This document shows positions 8,138 through 13,192 of a stretch of DNA of 13,192 nt, piece after piece. This stretch comes from Bacteroidales bacterium. Lineage in GTDB: Bacteria; Bacteroidota; Bacteroidia; Bacteroidales; Dysgonomonadaceae. A program made the translations under genes and the position numbers. Position 1 is the first letter of the stretch. Each line of letters begins with the position of its first letter. Under the pieces are notes generated by a model. It was not told the origin of the DNA. It saw nothing but the letters and a program-made list of their open reading frames with translations, and made no database searches. The stretch lies in NCBI GenBank assembly GCA_012518155.1, contig JAAYTC010000023.1, forward strand, positions 1-13,192. Reading direction: 5' to 3'.

Positions 8138-8815
8138 TCACTCCGGTTGGGAAATGACCTCCTCGAACTCGTAACGGAGCTGGTCGAACATCTCCCTTTC
8201 TCTTGAAACCATGGATGATTCCATGTGAGAGACCTCGTGTAGCACCCATGTCGCGTTCTCTTTCGACCTTCTTCCAAAAAATCGCAAAGCATTCAAAGCG
8301 GATTGGCAGAGTAAAAGAGACTCCTCACCCAAGTCGTTAATGGCACGTTTTAAAACGGCTTCACTCTCCACGCGGCCGACCACTTCCGGATGAACGATAC
8401 AAAGGCGGGCAAAAAGCCAATACCCGGTGGTACGTGCAGATTCGTCGGCGTGAACCGACCATTTCTCCACCAGCTTATCGGCAAATGGCAGCTCTTGAAA
8501 TAGATTTTTGCACGCTTGCTCTCGTATCTCTTGATTGGTTATTGACCGGCCCCATTCATCCGCCATTTCGGCCGACATTTCATCGCGGGGAAAAAGCATT
8601 GTCGCCAATATTTTTAACTCTCGAACATCTTCACCCCACAACCTCTCGGCTAACGCTGGCCCGAGTTCGTACTTGAGCGATATTTCCTTAATTCGGGAAA
8701 TAGAAACCCCGAAGTTCATACGAAAATTCACCCCCAACTGACGCATGCTGGCGGCAGTGGCCCCGTCCATCGACAACCTAAGGTCGGTGCGTATATTTTT
8801 CAAAACTGTATCCAT
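8138..8815 (-). CDS. DNA alkylation repair family protein (AlkD-like HEAT-repeat)
   Basis: An all-helical protein of 225 residues resembling the AlkC/AlkD HEAT-repeat family; AlkD members are DNA glycosylases that remove bulky or positively charged alkylpurines. Recognisable stretches are FGVSISRIKEISLKY at 35-49, EDVRELKILATMLF at 62-75, ITNQEIREQACKNLF at 92-106 and TGYWLFARL at 130-138. AlkD uses a Trp-x3-Asp pair in the DNA cleft; I cannot place an equivalent Asp with confidence, since the comparable stretch reads EWGRSITNQE. Glycosylase activity is therefore unproven. The start is supported by a TAACTTTG element just upstream. Divergent from pepE. Confidence 0.75.
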   Translation of the reverse strand: MDTVLKNIRTDLRLSMDGATAASMRQLGVNFRMNFGVSISRIKEISLKYELGPALAERLWGEDVRELKILATMLFPRDEMSAEMADEWGRSITNQEIREQACKNLFQELPFADKLVEKWSVHADESARTTGYWLFARLCIVHPEVVGRVESEAVLKRAINDLGEESLLLCQSALNALRFFGRRSKENATWVLHEVSHMESSMVSREREMFDQLRYEFEEVISQPE

Positions 8816-8843
8816 TACGCCTCTTTTCGTTATTATTATCCTA

Positions 8844-8851
8844 CAAAGTTA
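8844..8851 (-). promoter_or_regulatory. -7 promoter element TAACTTTG for the AlkD-like gene
   Basis: An exact TAnnTTTG match on the minus strand, 28 bases upstream of the ATG, giving a leader of about 20 bases. No convincing -33 box is seen. Confidence 0.42.
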
Positions 8852-8894
8852 CTCGATTCATTGAAGGAACTGCCCTCTTTTGCTCAATTTTGAC

Positions 8895-8902
8895 TATTTT
8901 TG
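8895..8902 (+). promoter_or_regulatory. -7 promoter element TATTTTTG for pepE
   Basis: An exact TAnnTTTG match on the plus strand. It would give pepE a leader of about 95 bases, which includes a CACGGCCGTG palindrome at 8949-8958. The nearest TTTG upstream is only 12 bases away, too close for a -33 box, so confidence is low. Confidence 0.35.
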
Positions 8903-9003
8903 TACTCTCGAGCGTTGTCCCGCCCGAACATCTATTGAAACAATCATCACGGCCGTGACCAACGTATAGCCCAGCAAGAATTTAAACAGTAAAAACAGAT
9001 ACA

Positions 9004-9711
9004 ATGAGACTTTTATTAATCAGCAACTCCACCAATCCGGGAGAGGGATACCTGGAATACCCGACACCTTACATCAAAGATTTCTTGGGCGAAAAGCCGA
9101 TAAACGCCGTTTTCATTCCTTACGCGGCGGTCACGTTTTCTTTTGAAGAATACGAAGAGAAAGTAAATAACCGGTTCGTGGAAATTGGTCATCACGTCAC
9201 AAGCATCCACCGCTTTATTAACCCGGTAGAAGCAATCGAAAACGCCGACGCGATCGTCGTGGGTGGAGGAAACACTTGGCAGCTCGTCGGCATGTTGTGG
9301 GAAAAAGGGTTGATGAAGGCAATTCGAAAAAAAGTAAAGGAAGGAACACCCTACGTGGGTTGGAGCGCCGGTTCCAATATCGCCTGCCCTACCCTGAAAA
9401 CCACGAACGACATGCCAATTACCGAGCCGGGAAAATTCAAAACTCTCAAGCTCGTCCCTTTTCAAATTAATCCCCATTACTTGGACGATCACCCTGCAAA
9501 CCATGGGGGTGAGAGCCGGGAGACCCGCATTAACGAGTTTATCGAGGTAAACCGCAACGTGTATGTCGTGGGATTACGAGAAGGCACCATGCTCACGCGA
9601 CAAGGCAATGAGTTGACACTGCTGGGCGACCGTCCTGCACGGCTCTTCAAGTATGGCGAGGAACCGAAAGAATTGACTAGCAACAACGACCTCAGCTTCT
9701 TACTCGGATAA
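9004..9711 (+). CDS. pepE: Dipeptidase E (alpha-aspartyl dipeptidase, peptidase family S51)
   Basis: A cytoplasmic serine peptidase that hydrolyses Asp-X dipeptides, helping recycle peptides. It has 235 residues (E. coli PepE 229). The class I glutamine-amidotransferase-like fold shows VVGGGNTWQL at 85-94 and the nucleophile elbow GWSAGSN at 119-125. Ser121, Asp136 and His158 fall one residue past the E. coli triad (Ser120, Asp135, His157), including INPHYLDDHP around the His. The start MRLLLISNST is the family N-terminus. It is divergent from the AlkD-like gene and convergent with the DHODH-like gene, sharing a bidirectional terminator. Confidence 0.95.
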   Translation: MRLLLISNSTNPGEGYLEYPTPYIKDFLGEKPINAVFIPYAAVTFSFEEYEEKVNNRFVEIGHHVTSIHRFINPVEAIENADAIVVGGGNTWQLVGMLWEKGLMKAIRKKVKEGTPYVGWSAGSNIACPTLKTTNDMPITEPGKFKTLKLVPFQINPHYLDDHPANHGGESRETRINEFIEVNRNVYVVGLREGTMLTRQGNELTLLGDRPARLFKYGEEPKELTSNNDLSFLLG

Positions 9712-9714
9712 CAA

Positions 9715-9756
9715 AAACCGCTATCATACGTCGATTTTTCCGTACGATAGCGGTTT
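9715..9756. terminator. Bidirectional intrinsic terminator between pepE and the DHODH-like gene
   Basis: Inverted repeat with arms at 9715-9730 and 9741-9756, 16 base pairs with one A-C mismatch and a 10-base loop. It starts 4 bases after the pepE stop and ends 8 bases before the end of the opposing gene. The minus-strand copy is followed by a run of five T, the plus-strand copy by three, so it should work better for the leftward gene. Confidence 0.8.
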
Positions 9757-9763
9757 CCTGTTG

Positions 9764-10780
9764 CTACAATCGATCGCCAAAAATCGAATCGGAATGAAGA
9801 AGTAAATCGATATACTGTGCTCTTTTATATACCAGTAAATTATCGTTTTTATTCAACACGCTATTCGATAGTTTCCCCTTGAATTGATCGATGCTCTCGT
9901 ATCCTTTTCGGCTCATCCAATCACTGATCCCTTGGTTTATTTCGGATATAATACCGATACCGTGCCTATAAACCGCGCTCACTACTTGCACACACGAGGC
10001 ACCCGACAAGATGAGCTTGATCACGTCTTCGCTGTCAAAAACTCCTCGGCTGCTACACACGTCAGCTTTCACACGGTCGTATAACATCCCCGCGTAACGA
10101 AGCGACTGTTTGTAATCACCCTTCCGGCTAAGGTTAAACGCCCTGCGGTGTTTCTCCGTTTCGATATCGATATCGGGCTGAAAAAATGCATTGAAAATTA
10201 CCATTCCGTCCACTCCCGCTTCATCGATCGCGTGCGCGAAATGGAGAAGATTGGTGTAGTCGGTGCTTAACTTCACGCTTACCGGAATCGAGAGCTGCTC
10301 CTTGATAGTGGAAACGATATCGATCTGGCGTTTTTCAATGGCGGCTGCATCTAAATCGAAGCGGGTGGGTGTTTGATACAGGTTAAGTTCTATTCCATCT
10401 ACACCCGTTTCTTCGATCAGCTTGGCATACCTGAACCAGGAAGACTCATTCACCGCGTTGAGGCTAGCAATGACCGGAACGGCGAGACTCTCTTTTACTT
10501 GGCGCAGTTTTACCATGTAATACTCCACGTCGGAACGCTCTATATTCGGGTGAAGCGTGGTCATTTCGGCGTGGATATCATCATATTCGGTTACCAGCTC
10601 GTCGTGTTGAAGATTCTCAATTTGGATCTGCTCTTCGAAAATTGTTTTATAAACCACGGCAGCTGCCCCTTGCTGCTCTGCCTTTTTCAAGGTGTCAAGT
10701 TGTGAGGATAGCTCACACGCCCCCAGGATAACCGGACTTTTGAGCCGGAGGCCCATGTAGGATGTTTCTAAGTTCTTCAT
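9764..10780 (-). CDS. Dihydroorotate-dehydrogenase-like flavoprotein, probably not PyrD
   Basis: A 338-residue TIM-barrel protein of the DHODH-like FMN family. N-terminal YMGLRLKSPVILGA (8-21) and the C-terminal FMN phosphate region SSRGVFDSEDVIKLILSG (243-260) with ASCVQVVSAV are clear. FMN/substrate residues equivalent to L. lactis PyrDA Lys43, Asn127, Lys164 and Asn193 appear kept as Lys45, Asn133, Lys170 and Asn197. The catalytic loop differs: PyrDA has NLSCPN with Cys130 as base, while here the stretch is NLYQTP, putting Gln136 at the Cys and Pro138 at the last Asn. The GLPN-type loop is also absent. Annotation as dihydroorotate dehydrogenase is therefore doubtful; substrate unknown. No pyrimidine genes adjoin it. 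It has its own promoter and terminator. Confidence 0.85.
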   Translation of the reverse strand: MKNLETSYMGLRLKSPVILGACELSSQLDTLKKAEQQGAAAVVYKTIFEEQIQIENLQHDELVTEYDDIHAEMTTLHPNIERSDVEYYMVKLRQVKESLAVPVIASLNAVNESSWFRYAKLIEETGVDGIELNLYQTPTRFDLDAAAIEKRQIDIVSTIKEQLSIPVSVKLSTDYTNLLHFAHAIDEAGVDGMVIFNAFFQPDIDIETEKHRRAFNLSRKGDYKQSLRYAGMLYDRVKADVCSSRGVFDSEDVIKLILSGASCVQVVSAVYRHGIGIISEINQGISDWMSRKGYESIDQFKGKLSNSVLNKNDNLLVYKRAQYIDLLLHSDSIFGDRL

Positions 10781-10842
10781 ATCATTCTATTTTAATATAA
10801 TGTGTCAAAAAAAAAGGTCGTTGAAACGTAGTTTGTATTATA

Positions 10843-10850
10843 CAAATATA
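10843..10850 (-). promoter_or_regulatory. -7 promoter element TATATTTG for the DHODH-like gene
   Basis: An exact TAnnTTTG match on the minus strand, 63 bases upstream of the ATG, giving a leader of about 55 bases. No TTTG lies at the expected -33 position. Confidence 0.45.
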
Positions 10851-10936
10851 AACGTTTTTTTATAAAACCGTGCCATGAATTAAAAGTAAATGTTATTGTT
10901 GTAGGGGTGCCAAAACTCTGAAACCCTGAGAAAAAG

Positions 10937-10974
10937 AAAAATCGCTGTAAATCTGTCGACTTACAGCGATTTTT
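10937..10974 (-). terminator. Intrinsic terminator of the tRNA cluster
   Basis: A perfect 14-base-pair inverted repeat (arms 10937-10950 and 10961-10974, 10-base loop). It begins 3 bases beyond the 3' end of tRNA-Leu and is followed on the minus strand by a T-rich tract. It has the position and form of a Rho-independent terminator for the leftward tRNA transcript. Confidence 0.85.
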
Positions 10975-10976
10975 AG

Positions 10977-11060
10977 TACTCGGAGCGGGACTTGAACCCG
11001 CACAGCCTTAATGGCCACAAGATTTTAAGTCTTGCGTGTCTACCATTCCACCATCCGAGC
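10977..11060 (-). tRNA. tRNA-Leu (anticodon UAA)
   Basis: An 84-base class II tRNA on the minus strand. Acceptor GCTCGGA pairs with TCCGAGT (G1-U72, as in E. coli tRNA-Leu), with discriminator A73. The anticodon arm is CAAGA-CTTAAAA-TCTTG, giving anticodon UAA, which reads UUA/UUG. A long variable arm (GGCCATTAAGGCT region) and a T arm GCGGGTTCAAGTCCCGC are present. CCA is not encoded. It follows tRNA-Gly on the same strand, 75 bases downstream, and is closed by the terminator at 10937-10974. Confidence 0.96.
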
Positions 11061-11112
11061 GCACCTTAGATATATATAATCAGGGACTTTTACCAACAGG
11101 CAGTTCCCCGTG

Positions 11113-11131
11113 AAAAGGAGGCGTTCCTCCT
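11113..11131 (-). terminator. Short hairpin with T-run just 3' of tRNA-Gly
   Basis: On the minus strand AGGAGG-AACG-CCTCCT forms a six-base-pair GC-rich stem with a tetraloop, followed by TTT, four bases after the tRNA-Gly end. It could be a weak or partial terminator, or a 3'-processing barrier. Some transcripts must pass it if tRNA-Leu has no promoter of its own; I found none in the gap. Confidence 0.45.
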
Positions 11132-11135
11132 ATTG

Positions 11136-11208
<73 letters not shown>

Positions 11209-11246
11209 AAAACCAAAATGCTACTTCCGCAATTATGTTAAAGAGT

Positions 11247-11262
11247 ACCTTGCCAAGGTCGG
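11247..11262 (+). repeat. Inverted 16-base copy of the tRNA-Gly anticodon arm
   Basis: The 16 bases ACCTTGCCAAGGTCGG on the plus strand are identical to the sense sequence of the tRNA-Gly anticodon stem-loop and adjoining bases, which lies on the minus strand at 11165-11180. In the leftward transcript the leader is thus exactly complementary to the tRNA over 16 bases. The arm is nearly palindromic, so a direct copy with one mismatch in the anticodon is the alternative reading. Confidence 0.75.
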
Positions 11263-11282
11263 TTTCATTTCTTCCCTTGGGA

Positions 11283-11318
11283 CAAGGTCGTGCTCTACCC
11301 ATCCTGAGCTACTTCCGC
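11283..11318 (-). pseudogene. Truncated tRNA-Gly 5' half
   Basis: On the minus strand the sequence from 11318 follows tRNA-Gly exactly through the acceptor 5' strand and D stem (GCGGAAGTAGCTCAG). It then has a two-base-longer D loop and continues identically to CACGACCTTG, where it stops inside the anticodon arm. No matching 3' half or CTTCCGC acceptor strand follows, so it cannot form a tRNA. It lies between the cluster promoter and the intact gene and would be transcribed with it. Confidence 0.8.
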
Positions 11319-11337
11319 AATACCAGAATACTACTTC
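11304..11337 (-). repeat. Duplicated tRNA-Gly 5' end plus 5' flank (partner 11194-11227)
   Basis: The 34 bases match 11194-11227 at 31 positions with an offset of 110, extending the pseudo-tRNA similarity about 19 bases into the 5' flank. A further GCGGAAGTAG copy stands alone at 11221-11230. Together these indicate a tandem duplication of the tRNA start and its flank, followed by decay. Confidence 0.75.
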
Positions 11338-11387
11338 AAGTTGCACCTGAATAGCGAGCAAAAACATGCCCCCTATTTTCGCGACTG

Positions 11388-11418
11388 CAAATGTAAAGAT
11401 GTTTCTTCGGTTTTCAAA
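11388..11418 (-). promoter_or_regulatory. Promoter of the tRNA cluster, TTTG-N19-TACATTTG
   Basis: On the minus strand the -33 box TTTG (11415-11418) is followed after 19 bases by TACATTTG (11388-11395). Both boxes match the Bacteroidota consensus. Start is expected near 11381, giving a leader of about 170 bases ahead of tRNA-Gly that includes the truncated tRNA. Confidence 0.65.
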
Positions 11419-11466
11419 GTAATTCGTTAAATATTTCACGAATTGGATGGCTTATTGTTTAATGGC

Positions 11467-12675
11467 TTATGTTGATGCGGGTGTCAATTCCACGGAAGTT
11501 GCTCGCGTAACTCGTTTCACGTAGCTGATAAAGAATCCGGTAAGCAATAGATTCAAACACATCGTCAAAACAGAAACAACCAGCAAAACTCCACCCAAAT
11601 TATAACCTATAGCAATAAAGAGAACACCAGCACCTACCTCACCACGAGTAAACATCCCTACCGAAACGGCAAGACGTTCTTTTGTCGTTCTGTCCTTGTA
11701 GAAAAAGAGCGGGAAAAGCTTACCAATATTTGAAATAATAGTGACCATGAACACATGAATAGCAATAATTACCCAAGGCAACATTGGTATACCGGATATA
11801 ATGGAATTAGATTGCTCTGCTACAGCAGCAAAATCTACTCCAATGAAGAGTGGCATACTCATACCCACCAACAGCATGAATAGGTAAGAAATGCCATTGG
11901 ACACTCTTTCATCTTTCTGTCGCGGAACGGGACTGTGCTCCCCTTTCATGATCATGCCCAAAACAAATGCTGGCAGAAGAATTTCGATATGAATACTTCC
12001 TTCCCCTCCAAAAAAGTAGGTAGAAATCCGATACAGTGCATCAATCAAAAGAAACATAACCACTGAATAGCCCAGAATCCATTTCCATCCTTGGGGTAGA
12101 TTATAACTCTTCATTTTTTTCCACCCCACTACGATTAGGATAATTGCAACGAAAAGTATCACAAACATTTGCCATCGCATACCAACCATTAAAATCTGCA
12201 ACGGAATCATCAAAATAATGGTATCCAAATCGTCGAATATGGCCAATATCTGTACTTTTTTATATACCCACGTGAATTTCAACCCAGCTGCCGCGAGCAT
12301 CGTGAACAAAATGCCGGCGGAGGTTGGAGCGGCGAATCGACTCAATAGAAAGGTCTCTTTCCATGCATCATCGTTATTCCAAATTTGCATTTCGGGGGGA
12401 GCCACCACGAAAAGATAGTACAAGGCTACAAGTAACCATGGGAAAGCCGCGGCACCCATTGCAACCGCGTAATCGACGGAATAGGTGCGCCATTGCTTTT
12501 TATTTATCTCGAATTCGCGACCAACATTTATCATGATGAAAGCCAATGATATGTACAGCAACGCGTCCAAGATCGTTTTGTAAACGTGAAAACCTGTTCC
12601 TAATAAATGAGGAACAAACTGCGATAAAACTAAACCAGCTACCAGTAAAAAAGAAAAAATAAAAACTTTTCTCAT
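11467..12675 (-). CDS. Cation:proton antiporter (CPA family, Na+/H+ exchanger type)
   Basis: An integral inner-membrane protein of 402 residues with about 11-13 hydrophobic helices, of the Na+/H+ exchanger fold. The family's ion-binding features are visible: an unwound-helix motif AAPTSAG at 115-121, the acidic pair Asp148-Asp149 in AIFDDLDT, and GMFTRGEVGAGVLF at 340-353 with Arg344 and Glu346. The DD pair is typical of electrogenic CPA2 antiporters, while the R-G-E stretch is common across CPA1/CPA2, so stoichiometry and ion cannot be called. The start MRKVFIFSFLLVAGL puts a first helix at the N-terminus. It lies 92 bases after the Rieske-like gene on the same strand. Its stop lies 49 bases upstream of the tRNA promoter. 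Confidence 0.88.
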   Translation of the reverse strand: MRKVFIFSFLLVAGLVLSQFVPHLLGTGFHVYKTILDALLYISLAFIMINVGREFEINKKQWRTYSVDYAVAMGAAAFPWLLVALYYLFVVAPPEMQIWNNDDAWKETFLLSRFAAPTSAGILFTMLAAAGLKFTWVYKKVQILAIFDDLDTIILMIPLQILMVGMRWQMFVILFVAIILIVVGWKKMKSYNLPQGWKWILGYSVVMFLLIDALYRISTYFFGGEGSIHIEILLPAFVLGMIMKGEHSPVPRQKDERVSNGISYLFMLLVGMSMPLFIGVDFAAVAEQSNSIISGIPMLPWVIIAIHVFMVTIISNIGKLFPLFFYKDRTTKERLAVSVGMFTRGEVGAGVLFIAIGYNLGGVLLVVSVLTMCLNLLLTGFFISYVKRVTRATSVELTPAST

Positions 12676-12767
12676 CCAAAAAAAGTTAGCGTTATAAGAA
12701 CCTCACGACACGATGGCGTTGTGAACCTTAAAGGAAAAGTTATATAACCGCGGCAGGCCGAGATTGT

Positions 12768-13192
12768 TTAAAATAACCTGTAAAAAAACTTAACACCATT
12801 CGTCACACGAAACGTGCCCGGTTGAACGGGAAGGGGATAAACAAGATAACTTTGCAACTCCTCGGTAGCAGGACCCTGCATCACGGTACCGCGACCATAA
12901 ATCGTCGCGAACACGCTGCCGCAGCTTTCACAGGTGGCTGTACCATCATCCCGAGGAGCGATCTTAATCTCTCGTTTTTTCTCGTGAGGACAGCAAAGAT
13001 CATACGCGTACAGCTCATTGGCAGTGGCACTCGAAACAATCACGACACCACTGAATCCAAAACGCTCCTCCGGGAATCGCCGGTCTTGCTCGGTAAAAAC
13101 CTTGAATGACAAAGGGTTTCGCAACACGTGGTCGAGACCATTTAGGATAATTTCAAAATCAACGGGTGCAAATGGTATCGATCCCCTCGGTG
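12768..13192 (-). CDS. Rieske-like iron-sulfur domain protein, 5' end outside the window
   Basis: The frame stays open to the right edge, and its translation there (PRGSIPFAPVDFEIILNGLD) reads naturally into LRNPLSFKVF, so the gene begins beyond the window; the GTG at 13127 is not the start. About 141 residues are visible. Numbered from that GTG, the cluster motif is Cys46-x-His48 (CCPHEK) and Cys66-x2-Cys69 (TCESCGSVF), 17 residues between the pairs. Classical Rieske sites are C-x-H...C-x2-H, so the last His is Cys here. An extra Cys45 adjoins. Related Bacteroidales proteins are, as I recall, small lipoproteins, but the N-terminus is not visible here. Redox partner and role are unknown. Confidence 0.8.
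   Translation of the reverse strand, partial: PRGSIPFAPVDFEIILNGLDHVLRNPLSFKVFTEQDRRFPEERFGFSGVVIVSSATANELYAYDLCCPHEKKREIKIAPRDDGTATCESCGSVFATIYGRGTVMQGPATEELQSYLVYPLPVQPGTFRVTNGVKFFYRLF

Noticed and set aside
10899..10936. TPP-riboswitch-like string GGGGTGCC ... CTGAGA on the plus strand
   Set aside because: The second conserved half (the CTGATC...GGATAATGCC region) is missing, the pairing of the first half is wrong, and no rightward gene follows; chance resemblance is more likely.
11446..11470. Nine-base direct repeat ATGGCTTAT after the antiporter gene
   Set aside because: Only two short copies, with no element or boundary between them; not evidence of a target-site duplication.
13125..13127. 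GTG start of the Rieske-like gene
   Set aside because: The frame continues upstream to the window edge with plausible protein sequence, so this is an internal Val codon.

Overview
The window reads as an ordinary chromosomal stretch of a member of the Bacteroidota, most likely order Bacteroidales. The best evidence is regulatory: several intergenic regions carry TAnnTTTG elements, the -7 box of the Bacteroidota primary sigma factor, and three of these have a TTTG-like -33 box 19-20 bases upstream. The protein families also fit (AlkD-like HEAT protein, DHODH-like flavoprotein, Rieske-like protein, WbpM/FlaA1-type dehydratase). I cannot name a genus. No insertion sequence, phage, CRISPR array or integrase is visible.

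Layout. Positions 1-348 hold no gene but carry a strong leftward promoter that must serve something beyond the left edge. Next is an ABC exporter of the MsbA type (349-2187, +), which meets stop codon to stop codon with a leftward gene set: nadC, a dCMP/cytidine deaminase, an S41 C-terminal processing protease and a membrane-bound nucleotide-sugar dehydratase (7186 down to 2188). nadC is divergent from rlmH (7364-7837, +), which is followed by a 61-residue two-helix membrane protein with its own promoter. An AlkD-like gene (8815-8138, -) is divergent from pepE (9004-9711, +). pepE is convergent with a dihydroorotate-dehydrogenase-like gene (10780-9764, -), and the two share a bidirectional terminator.

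Then comes a leftward tRNA cluster: a strong promoter, a broken duplicate of the 5' half of tRNA-Gly, intact tRNA-Gly(GCC), a small hairpin, tRNA-Leu(UAA) and a good intrinsic terminator. The right end has a CPA-family cation/proton antiporter and the 3' part of a Rieske-like protein gene that runs off the window, both leftward.

How the genes relate. Most are housekeeping functions (NAD synthesis, pyrimidine deamination, 23S rRNA methylation, peptide degradation, envelope glycan and lipid export, ion homeostasis). The set nadC/deaminase/S41/dehydratase is closely spaced and probably partly co-transcribed, but its members do not form one pathway.

The most unusual structure is the leader of tRNA-Gly. 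It holds extra copies of the tRNA 5' end and a 16-base stretch exactly complementary to the anticodon arm of the downstream tRNA. Second in interest is a Rieske-like motif with a Cys in place of the last His ligand, and third a DHODH-like enzyme lacking the usual catalytic-base position. I see no convincing new multi-gene system.
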